NCBI GenBank assembly: GCA_022885665.1
Contig: JAGQDJ010000060.1
Location: 186,001-250,000 of the forward strand
Direction: 5' to 3'
Length of the DNA: 64,000 bases
Source: Triops longicaudatus
Taxonomy: Eukaryota > Arthropoda > Branchiopoda > Notostraca > Triopsidae
In this document: positions 25,607 to 37,600 of the stretch, piece by piece
Position numbering within the stretch: position 1 is the stretch's first letter
Layout: each line of letters starts with the position of its first letter
The notes under the pieces: model-generated
Database searches by the model: none
What the model saw: only the letters and a program-made list of their open reading frames with translations
Told to the model about the DNA's origin: nothing
Made by a program: the position numbers and the translations under genes

Positions 25607-28600
25607 TATTATTAAAAAAAATCTTTCTTCATACTCACGAAGGAGTCCAGTAATTCCGCTAATTTGAATATCACAAATTATTAGACACAAGCTCAGTTGA
25701 TACGTGGATATTTACAGTCAAAGCTGCTTCGTAGCGGATACGTTCCGGAGGAAAACCGTGAATGGGGAATGGAAAATTACTTAAACTAGTAAAAGGGATG
25801 CGTTCTGAAATTCTGAAAAATAAAGATAAAATTACAGGAAATTGTTACTTAGGTCTTGTCTAACCAACAGGAAAATTAATTGCTATCAAGCCGGTGTGTG
25901 TTCTAAAGTATTAGACTGTTTTCTCCTGTTTCGCCGCCGTTAAAGTATTATAACACAATTGATTTCCGTAACTGGTTGTTGCGTTCTTATTCTAGAAAAT
26001 CAAAATTTTTCATAAATGGAACGAGTTTCAGAAAATAATATTAAATTCCTTAAGTAATTTCGTATAATAGCTTTGAAGTGCCTTTGTCATTTTAATTGCT
26101 CGAAGCGATCTTTCTTGTAGTACTTGTGCCCTTTATGTATGTTACTTATTTAGTCTTGTAAAACGTCATAATTGCTCCCGGTTAAAAGCGTCTCGCCTTA
26201 GCGTTATTGCCCTCTTAACGCTTGTTTTATGCAAAACGATTACTTCGCTACGGAAGTTTGTTACAGCACCATATAGCGGTAATATTAGTATGAGTTTATT
26301 CTAAAAAGAGTTTGATTTTGAATGATTTTGATCGGAACTTCCCGCGAAACTTTTTGCTTCTCTGCTTCCAGCGCAGCGGTACTTTTGCGTGTCAGAAGGA
26401 TCATAGGCAATCTATTATGTGCTAAAAAAGCGTCTGATAGAATGAACGTATGTTATACCGAGCCATTTTTTCCTCTCCGTCCTAAGGTTTGTTTTAGTGA
26501 GATTTTACGTCATAGGAAAAGGCTTTTCATATTTTTATTGTTTGGATCAGTTATTATCAATGTAAATTAATTATGCACAACACACTTAAAATTAGCTTAT
26601 CCGAACCATTGTTATGGTAAAACTTGGCATTTTGAAAGTTGAGAGTTGTTTACTAACATATTGGAATTTCCTAAAACGGTCTTAAAAACTTAAAAGTCTT
26701 AAAATGTACAGTAGACTCCCTCATATCCGTCTGGTACGGGAATACTAGATTAGCGAAAATCTGGGTAATCTTAAAACCCTTACAAAATAGTGGTTATAGT
26801 ATATAAAAGAAGTCTTAATTATATAAGCATATTCTGAATATGAAAATTTCGAACATCTTTATTTCGCTGACCATAAATCGTTTCCGTTTTTTTTTTTCTT
26901 TTAAACAATTGTGCTGAATTATCACGCCATTTTCTATCAATATAGCATAATTTTTTAAAATATAAGCATGTGCGGTTAAATCGTGTGCGGATAACAGGGA
27001 GTCTACTTTAAAGGTAACACGAACAGTGGTCATTATGCAACTCCCACAATCGCGAGCAAAAAGATTTCGTTTACAAAGACTATCAAAGAAGCCAAGTCTC
27101 CGTGAGATATGTTAGTGGCTCTTATTTTCCCGCAGGGTATGGGAGAAATCTTTAACCCATACGAGGCTTTCCGTATCCTTTAGGCTTCACGTGTATCGGT
27201 GAGAAATGTCACGTAGGCCAAAATTGGTTCGTGTGATCCATAAGGCCAAAGCTTTCCATAGCGTACATCGGGTTTCAAGGCGTTTTTCACTATTACAAGA
27301 ATAATTGACATCAACCGGCTTCTATGCTTCCCAACCTTGATGGATTGCGATCAAGCCAGGCAAGCTTGATTTCGGTATGCTAATACCTGACGGGAGGGTT
27401 GAGGGGGGATTCTTGCAAGGCAAGCTGAGCCAAAACCTGTTCCTGGTGCTTGAACTTCTTGTTGTGCTTGGGAGAGCTTGGTACCAGCGAGTACCAAGCA
27501 CTACCAGTGCTCCACCAAAATGTTCCCAGAGGACATCAGGATTGTCTTCTTTTTTCCCCTTTCATAAGAATTTCCTTCTGTTTCTCATCTTGCTTAATTC
27601 GCCTTAGAATTTACCTAACTTTTTACGTGGTTTCCAAATGAGAAATTGCTATTAGATCGACGTATCCGCGCGGTTAAAAAAAGAATCAATTGAGACCCAA
27701 ATGAACTGCATTTTCAAAGATTCATTAACATCCATTGTTATTTAAAAAAAACGTGTTTAAATGTTCTATGTTCGAAACGTTAAATGATCGACTAAACGTT
27801 AAGTGCAGTGCTGATTTTTGTAATAGTCTCAGTTTTTTTGTCTGTATAACTTCGTTTAAAAATGTGTTGGTAGTTCGTTAAGCTGTAATTAATTTAGCTA
27901 ACATACTTGATGTTCGGTAAACGAGCCTATAAATCAAGTAGGTTCAATGTTACGATAAGTAATTTAAATTTTGTTAAATAAAAAAAGAAAATAATTTTAT
28001 TTAGGATTTAAAATTAGGGAGTAGGAGATTACATGTGTCTATGGGTGGAAATTGTTCAAGAATTTCAAAAATTCGTTGTTGAAGCTTTTAGGGGTGAAAT
28101 TCTGATGAATGGAGGCTAAATTCATTTTTTCGTGTGAAAATTAATTGTCTTTTACGAGACAAGGGGAACTTTTTATTGGGGCAGAGTTCATTGGTGTTAG
28201 TAGGATTTATTTTTTGGAAAGCAGGTGCCCTCGTTTTCAGATAGAAAGACGTTCTTATCATTGAATGGCGCCGCACGTTTGGTTTAAGTTGTCAATTGTC
28301 TGTCAAAGATCCGTTTATTGGACAAGGAAGTCAAAATCATTGACGCCAATCAAAGGCGATTTTATCATTGTACGTCAGCGCGTCGAGGTGATAGGCATGG
28401 AACCCCAAGACTTTGGACTTGAAAAGAGGCGAAGCTTTTTGTTTGTTGTATTGATGTCATCAACGAAGAGAGAGCATGTGTACTATAATGTATACATATA
28501 TGTTAGTGACTAGATGTGAAACGATCCATGATAACAGGCCAAAAAGGGTGGAATAATAAAAGAAGATTATAGGCCAGAGTCACAACTAACTGCAGTGCAC

Positions 28601-31600
28601 TAGTTGGGGTATTCGTTGCTGCAAATCAGATAATCCCGGCTGAGTTACTTGCGTGCCGGTAATACGGACCAGCCGCAAAGTTTGGGCGCAAGCGCTAGGC
28701 TGGTCTGCGTCGTTTGAATGCGTAGTGAAGGAGGTTGTTGAAGGTAGGTAATCAGGTGATCCTTCGACGACCGGGTGCGCATTTTGAACGGACGCCGGGG
28801 CATGTGACTTGGAAGACGGCCATGACCACGAGTAGCGTCGGCGACGAAGGCCTTTAGCTAATTTGGGCATCCACGACAAACAAGCTTCCACTGAAAGCTG
28901 TAAAAAGCAGAAAAAAACATTTCTTTTAGATTTTCAGGAATTGTTAAAAAATTGGTAGAAAAATATTTCAATTCATTGTTGCGATTTTCATTGTTGCGTA
29001 AACTCAAACCCGAACGTAAGCAAATAACGTTTAAAATTGTAGTGGGAGCTTTTATGTCCGGGACATTAAGCGTGCTAACCCATGTGTAAAAAACACGATG
29101 TTTGACGATTGACCGTTGCTCTCTTACATCCAGGGTGCTTGCGTACTTGAACTCGGATGGAAGAGACAAACGCTTAATTTTAGAATGTTTTTTTTTTTTT
29201 ACATCGGGGGTTTGATTGCATGCAGTAGTGTTAGCGAAAGGTTTAGGAAAATATGCACCTTAGGTGCCAATGCGTACCTTGCGCGTGGTTTTCGCTGTTG
29301 GTTTTAATTGGTCGGCGGGAAATTGCAATTGCTCGCAGTCTTCCCAGCACGACAAGCGTCGTAAGCCGAGGTCCGTTACAGCGTGCGAGCCCATTACATC
29401 GAGAATGCGCAATTGAGGGCAATGGGCGCCCAATACGGCCAGCAAGTTATCGTCCGCTAAATAGTGCAAAGAGGCCGTTCGCAATTGAGTTAAACGACCC
29501 AGGGTTTGACAGAGTTGTGGGGCTAGATGCGGTCCGTTGTTGACATTGTTTGATGCGATCCAGTTAGGATCTTCACAGTGAAAATGCTCCAAGCCTGTGC
29601 CTTGCTCGGCCAGAATTTGCAAAAACGAACCCCGGTACCAAGATCTTACCGTATTCACGGTCAAACTCTTTGTGTCTGGGAACAACAACAGTTCCAACAA
29701 ATGAACCTACGATAATAAAAAACAACAACAGTGAATCGGTTTGTTGCAATTGCATTCTCAAGACACCAAGTACTGTTAAGTGAAGGCTTGGAGAATTGAA
29801 AAACTTAATAGAAATTACAAATATAAAAAAAAAATCGTAGAAAATTTGAAACTCGTATACATTGCAAAGTGTTAAACCTGCAGATCGGGTTGAAGTCAAA
29901 CTCATTGTATTCTCAAAGATAGTTAGAAATAGTAAAACTCGGTCGAAATTTGGCAATCTAATCGCAACTTATAGAATCATCACTGAATTTCAAAAATGAC
30001 TGATACTTATACAATATTTCAGTAGCACAAACCTCTCGGCAGGTTTCACAACAATAAATTTGTCGCGCGGAAAAAGTCATAATTCCATTGGTAAATAGAG
30101 AGCTTCAGAAACAATCGAGTTTTCAATAATTGTCCCAAAATTCCGAGAACAACTGAAGTTCATACTGTAACTTAATTTTAAAAGCCGCAGGAAACTTCAC
30201 AACAATAACATTTTACTTGAAACCTAACACAAAGTTGTGTTATTCAAAAACAACTCTTTGTTGAAAAAACGTCTCACTCGGTAATGTTCAATAATTCATA
30301 CCTGGGTTAAGTTGTAAATGCGGCCTTCGTGTAAGGCCAAGTTTAGCAGATCTTGACGTAAACTCAAAGGCAAATGATTCTGCAAAATTTCCCTTAAAAT
30401 CGGTTTGGTTTGTGCAAACGTAACTTTGCCACATTGTGCTTCCAGTAATTGTACCAGATATTTCAAACCCAATTGTTTGAGACTCGCTGCTGAGCGCAGT
30501 ACTGTAGAAGACGAAGATTTTTCAGGGGTTGATGCGGTGGCTATTTTTTTGAGCTGTTCTTCCAATACGTTGAGTTTGGTACGCTCTTGGGCGTCGAAAA
30601 TAGCGAGGGTCTTTTGTGACTGCATGGTTCCGCGAGGAAACTCCAACTGAAGTTGGTCTAGCCATGCTGGATTTATATACGTAGTACTATACACCGGACT
30701 CAGGTATACTTGGTGTGCCTTGCCCTGAAGGTGGTCCCCCGATCCCCACCTTCCGTGCGTAAACCCGCGTATTGCATCCTCATGGGATTACCGAGTAAGC
30801 CACCTCCTTGCCATCAGATTGCAGAGACGCTCTCTTATCCGTTGTCCTTACGCATACTAGTGTAGAAGCGTCTTAGGAAGAACGGAGTTTCATTATTGTA
30901 ACTAAAAGTTGCACGTTCGTTCCAAAGGGAAATCAGATAAGGCACAAACTGGTGTATTGCCGCAAACGTTCGTTAGATTATCAGTTGCTGTGAGCGCGCG
31001 AAAAAAAGAGTAAAAAAAGCTAAACTTCGTAGTAGAGTCGAGTATAGCCCTAATCATGAACCTGTGAACAACTAGTCAAGATCAAGGTTATTAAGTTTTT
31101 ATTAAGTTTGTAGGGCGTTTGTATAAAGTGGAGCTTAACTTTCTTCTTTATTTTTCTCTTAAAAACATCGAAGGGTTTGCGTGTGATAATAGGAATTAGG
31201 AGGGGAATTTTTCTTAAAACATTATGGTATAATGGCGGTATCATAGAAGCTTAGCGTAACGAAACATTATCCAACGGAAATTTTCGTTGAGAAATAATGT
31301 TTTATCTTGTGAGGAAGGTATTTTTTCATGGCTGACAGCATTAAGCCTTTTGGAAAATTGCTGATAGGAGGAGTAATTTATGTTTTGTTGTAATTCCGCT
31401 TACATACGAGGCTGATATTGAGAAACATACCGAGAATACCGGAATGTCACATTAACATTGTAACCTATTGAGCAGACTAGTGATAAATTTAAGAAACATT
31501 CAAGGCAATTCATATTGAACACGAGACGAATTTTTGAAAATTTGTAGCAATTGAACTCGTTTTTCGAAATATAAAAAATCTGAGTCCCTTTAACTCTTGT

Positions 31601-34600
31601 GTAAAAAATTAAGACAATTAATTTTGGGCTGTTCCCCCGTTCAAATCAGATTCAAGTCAGAGTCAATTTGATTTTTAGAACTTGGTTTGCACGAATTGAA
31701 GATTTTACAAGTTTAGTCAAAGGAAGGTTAGACCAAAGGCATTACTTGTTCATTCTCCTAGAAGTTGTGAGCGTGCGAATTTAATAAAATCTTTTAATTG
31801 AATTTTTCTAGAAAGTAAACTTTGATTTTAAGTCAATTCCTAATTCAAGCTTTTTCGAAACAACAAACAACGTCCAATTAGAATTAATAAAAAATAAGCT
31901 GATTTTAAATGCAATTCAGTTCAGTGCATTGAAGTTGCGAAGCTCTGAGAGCGAAACAAGTTTCATTTGTTGATTCCGAGATGTCTTGAATGAAAATTGA
32001 GAGAAACTGACAGTTTACGTGATGCTAGCACGCGGCCTATTGCCACGTAAGTAAAATATTGAGCTTAAATTAGATTCCAAGTGATGGCTCTATTGTTACA
32101 TTACGTGAAAAAACAAGGATTTCTTGAGTTACGTGGTAATAGAAGCGTACGCTATTGCCACGGAAAATTCAAGTGGAGAAGGAAATAGGCCCCAAAAAGT
32201 CGGGAAAACTTTTCGTGAAGTAATCATAAGGAAAAACAACATGCGCTATGTAATCGCGTTGCGTTTTGGAAGACAAAACTTCGGTTTACGCAATGAATAT
32301 GCAATGATTCTGTATCGCGACACCTGTGTATCTCATTTTTGGCGAACACGCCTATAGTAACGCGATTACCTAGAAGCACGTTTCCTTACACGCGATAGCC
32401 ATAGATAAAAGACTGCCTCTTTTTTGCCATTATCCTTACCTTTTGTACAGTTTTACTCAGAGAACGTGCGTAGTAGCATTAGAACTAATCTAGCGTTACT
32501 AGTGTAAGCCTTTGTTGGATTTACTTTTGAGAAAAAGAAAAATGTTGTTTATTGATGTTTCCTTAATGGAATTTATTGCCTTGCACTATTAGAAGCATAA
32601 AGAGTTATCAGCCATAATATTAGAAAAGATTTTTCAGTGAAAAAATACTTATTCATTATTATTATTATTATAATTATCAGTATTATTATTATTATTATCC
32701 TTATTATTATTGAAAAGGTTCCTTGGTCGAATCCCAGTACCCGTGCCGTGTTGCTGAACTGGCTAATGGTCCAACGTTGGGAAAGTATGCATGGCTTATT
32801 GTCAGCGTGTTTGCAATTGGCTGCAGCGCAAACCGGCAGCGTTGGGCCTTCTCGTTCTGACGAACCGGGTCTCAAAACAATCTTGGACCGTTTGCAGCAG
32901 CCTTTGCAGAACTTTGTATACGAGTGGGTTCAGAGGGCTGGTCCCAGCATGGGGTCTTGGATTATGCACATTATCGTGAAACAACTCGAAAGTAAGCCTT
33001 TTGATAAAAACCTGCTATTAATACTACCAGACTCTTAAAGTCGAATCCAAAAGTTAAATGATTATTGTTTTGACGCAGTTCGTAAGGACGACGACGACGG
33101 GACCCCAGTCACGTTCAAAGAGCGGGAAGACGGGTGGGAGGCGTGGCAGAGGACGCTGAAACAAGCAGCACTGGCTGAAAAACAGGCCCGGCAAGAGGTC
33201 ATGGGTCACAGCGTCATTCAGCACGTACAATCACACCTTATTGCGCATCAATGGCTCCAGCAAAATGCACTTTTGCAAGGAGGATTTACCGCATTTTCGC
33301 CACCTCGTGAGATTTTAATTTTTTTCTTTTTTTAAAAAAAAGGTCTACTAAATGTTAGTATGTCCTAGACTTTGATCTTTTTATAGCGCCTTTATTTTCA
33401 AGACAGACTAAAAAATTCTACAGAGATTTACTATAGATTCTTATCTGCTGATTTTCTGTTAATTATTTTTGATTATCTATTGATTTTTGTACCAACTTTG
33501 TTTCTAAAACAGACTAAGGAAAGAAAAAAATCTACTAAAAATTTATCATAGATTTTTATTTGATGACTATATTGGTGCTGCGTTTATTTTTTTTACATAA
33601 TTTGAATTATATGGAGCATTTTGTTATTTCGCTTCAATGTAATAGTAAACTTGTAACTGTAAATTTTCGTTAGTGCGTGCGTCGTTGGTAGCAGAATTAA
33701 ATCGCATGGTGGCGAATCTGGCGGCTAGTATAGTCCAGCTGCAGGAAATTCAACAATCTTGCGAAAATGTATCGTCCGTTGTTGAACAGAGGTTGAAATG
33801 GGCTGCTGGAGCGAATCCAGACTTAAACGAGGTATTTTATCTATTAAGAAATTCTTGGAAAAGAAACAAGTCTCGGAATTCAGATTTATAGCCCTTTACT
33901 TTGTCTAAATTAGATACTACAAGCGTATGTACACGAGCAAAGCCGTTGGAAAGCCGATATGAAGCTGCGGTTCACCGTAACGCAAGAAATAATGGAAACA
34001 GTGCAGGCTTTGACACATTGGGAGGTTTTGCTGGGTCTTTCGTCTGAAAGTCGAGCGTTGGATGCAGTTTTCGTGCAGGTGAGTTGAAAAGGGTGAGCGG
34101 GTGCGTTTAGAAGGGGTGGGAAGGGTGTTTTGGTCTGTTTGTGGAGAATTGGGGCTAATCCAACTAATAGAAATCTGAGATGGCCATCGTTTGTTTTTGT
34201 AGATTGTTAATGAATGTCAAGAAGCTTGTGTGGTTCGGGAGACGTGTCCGTTACCATCTACATCGCAAGAAAGGGCAGTCTTGGAGCGCATGGTGCGTTT
34301 GTTGGATCCTAGTGGGACGGTTCCTTCGAACTGGGTCTTGAAAATTACGAAAGAAATTGCAGGTAAGGGTTTCAAGAATTTGTAGCTTAAGAAAAGTTGT
34401 GTGAACAACGACGAGGTGGCCGAGTGGTTAAGGCGTTGGACTGCTAATCCAATGTGCTCTGCACGCATGGGTTCGAATCCCATCCTCGTCGAATTTTTTT
34501 TTCGGGTTTTTCTCATTCTCTTTCAGTTTCATTCAGGAAATTATTAGATTTTGGACACCTTATGGCTTTGCACTAATTGTAAAAAATTTTGGAGGAAAAA

Positions 34601-37600
34601 TATTTTTCGCATCTAGGAATTCTTTTACGACAATGATATAGTAGTCATCATACCCATTATTAGGTATTCATAGAAATTATATAAAACAAATAAAACAAAA
34701 AAATTGCATTGATTATATAAAACGAGTAAAACAAAATACGTGCATTGAGTGTGCAATTTCCTTATAACGAACCCTTTTATAACGAATTGTCGGCTACAGT
34801 GTACAGATCTTAAACTCCCAAGTTACGTAAATGTGAAGAAAACGCTTCCGATATTAACTTATGATATGCCCAACAGTTCTTTCTGGACATAGTTCATTAT
34901 AGCGAGATTCTATTGTGAAAGGATTCGTTATAACGAAAACCTAGTATATTGACAAGGAAAATGTAAAATAGTTTGTAAGTCAAATATTGACATTTTTGAG
35001 ATTTTGAGTTCGTTATCTGGCGTTCGTGGATTCTCACTATTCCATAAAGTTTGTGAGTACACAGAGGACAACTCGTACTTGCAATCGGGGGAACGGTTGG
35101 GATCCCTTCCGCGTTAAGCGAGACTATAAGAACATTGATAGAAAAATGGTTACATTTTCGCGCGTTTTTTGGCTATTTGGCCGGAAATTTGTGTTCAGCG
35201 CCCTTTCTCAGCCTAAGGAAGTTAGAAAGCATAGAAAACGACAAGTCATGCAACTGAATAAATTCGCTAGTCTGTATATGCCTTAGCAAACAAAATATGG
35301 CTACAAGCCGCGGATATTGAAACCAGATCGTACACAACGACGAGGTGGCCGAGTGGTTAAGGCGTTGGACTGCTAATCCAATGTGCTCTGCACGCATGGG
35401 TTCGAATCCCATCCTCGTCGAATACTTTTAAATATTTATGTATTTTTTATGGTTTTTATTTTGATTGTCTTAAAAGAAAATTTCTCGTCTATTTCAACGT
35501 ATTTTAGTGTCTTGCACGTCTGCCCTTTAAAGTTGGAGATTTTTAGTATTTTTTTTATTTTGTTATAATTACTCTGAAGTATTAACGGTATTGAAATTTT
35601 GACAGTATAATAAATCGAGACCTTTAATTCATATTTCATTGCCCTGATGCACACACCGAGTCTCAATTTAAGCAAAAATGGAAAACGAAACCTATTATCA
35701 CGTTATTTGCAATTAACGGAAATTTAAATTAATTATAATTCGTTATCAAAATGGTTTTAATGGTAACTTCTGAAAGTAGTACTACAGTCTCTTTTTTTTA
35801 AAATATAACATTCCTTAGTTCTTCTATTTTATTATATAGCAGAATATAATATAGCAATATTACCTAAACTCTTTCAATTGTAGGAGAAATAAAAGTCGTC
35901 AAGCAGCAAGTGGCCGACAAGCAAACCGAGATGAGTTCCGCCAAAGAAGCCTTGCAGAGCCAAGCTGTGGCCTTAAGACAAGTGCTAACGCAGCACCACC
36001 GATTGCTCTCCAATTTGCGGACAATTTTGAAAACAGGAGCCAAAGTACGTCTTTCGCTTCCAACACAAATTTCTACCGTACGTAAACTTAGCTAACTCGC
36101 ATTTTTTTATTGCTTAGCACGAAAGCCAAGGCTACATCAATCGTGGTGTCACCAAGTACTTGAGCACCTACCGAACTTTCTCCGAAAGATGCTCAAGTAT
36201 CATAAAGTTGCTGACATTGAACGAAACCTTTGAAGACGGAACGGAAAGTCGGGCTGTGCACGAAGCTGAAGAGCTCTTGAAGGGCTTACCTCAATTGACA
36301 AGTACACCCAAACAATCCCTGACTCATCACCGTTATTTTTTTCTGCAACCGAAAAACATTTCTTATCCACTATTTTTTTTTGTTACAGATAAGATTTACG
36401 ATGATTTACTAAGTCTGGCGCCATTGGGACAAGATTTAAAGTGGCTTGATAGCAACTCAACAATGAAACAAACCCCCTCCGCGCCCTCGAAAGGTAAACT
36501 GTCTGAAAACTTCAAAAAAATAATTTCATTAATTTTATTTTTGATTTGTTGTAATAGTTCAAGAAGAGCGAAATGCCGTTGCGTTATCGATTTGGCGTCG
36601 CGTTCGTCTCAAGTTAGAGGGTAGAGATCCAGATCCGAATGTTAAACTCTCTGTTGAAGACCAGGTAAATTGGTCGGAAAGGTTAATTGTGCCCGGGGGT
36701 CGTAAAAGGGTGGCAGGGAAGGCTTTGGTGAATTTTGGTGACGGTAGACATGACGAGGTGGCCGAGTGGTTAAGGCGTTGGACTGCTAATCCAATGTGCT
36801 CTGCACGCGTGGGTTCGAATCCCATCCTCGTCGAGTGTTTTTGTTATAGGTGGTAAGGGAAAAAAGGTTTCAATTTTCCCACTCCGATTTAGTTTTTATG
36901 TACCGTAAATGGTATGAAATCAGACAGATTTTGTCGGTTAACGCAAGCAGTTTTGCAAGGACGAGGTGGCCGAGTGGTTAAGGCGTTGGACTGCTAATCC
37001 AATGTGCTCTGCACGCGTGGGTTCGAATCCCATCCTCGTCGAAATTTCTTCCGACAGTTTTTCTTTGCAGTTTTGCTAAATATCTCAGCACTACCGTCAT
37101 ATTTAGCTTTTTTCTTTATTATTGCTATTTTTGAAGGCTAGTGCAAAATGTAGTAGACCCGAATGTAAGAGATAAAGAAGCGGGTAGAAATTGAGTCTCT
37201 TAAATATCTTATACTTAGAAAAAAATGTTAAAAAGCGCAGTGAGATAAATTTGGAAACAGTTTTCTCTTACAACCGGGGCCCTTACGCTTGGGTCTCTTA
37301 TATGGGGGGGACGCGAAAATTGTCTCGTACACACGGGGCTTCCTATACATGCGGCTGTTTTACTTAATAATTTAAACCGCGAAGTGAGTTTCTTTTCGAA
37401 ACAATTTTCTGTTACATCGGGGTCACTTACGCTCGGGTTTCTTATATCCGGGGTCAAACGAACTAACTTAGTGAAACAATCGCAAAGTAGTGAACATGTT
37501 CGTAAACTTGTTCTGGTTTATAATCTCTAATAACCCAGTCGCTCTGGTGTTTGAATATCTCATACCCGGGTTCGTACCGCGTTCGATGACTTTATGCCCA

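Larger units (their letters stand above)
25112..28585. other. Left part of the 7.6-kb SMG1 intron
   Basis: Non-coding except for the repeats listed separately. The part 27290-27560 is GC-richer and has short hairpins (CTTGGTAC/GTACCAAG at 27477-27498), but no frame or splice signals that I would support. An AATAAA read on minus near 28313-28318 may serve the nested LRR gene. Confidence 0.4.
30680..32717. other. Right part of the 7.6-kb SMG1 intron
   Basis: Upstream region of the nested LRR gene. Holds a GC-richer patch (30700-30860), loose AAGTC-type motifs (31630-31930), palindromic stretches around 32015-32400 and an (ATT)n tract that runs up to the acceptor of the next SMG1 exon. No coding sequence is supported. 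Confidence 0.4.

Noticed and set aside
27337..27560. GC-richer intronic stretch with small hairpins considered as an ncRNA
   Set aside because: Hairpins are short (6-8 bp stems) and no RNA family signature is visible.
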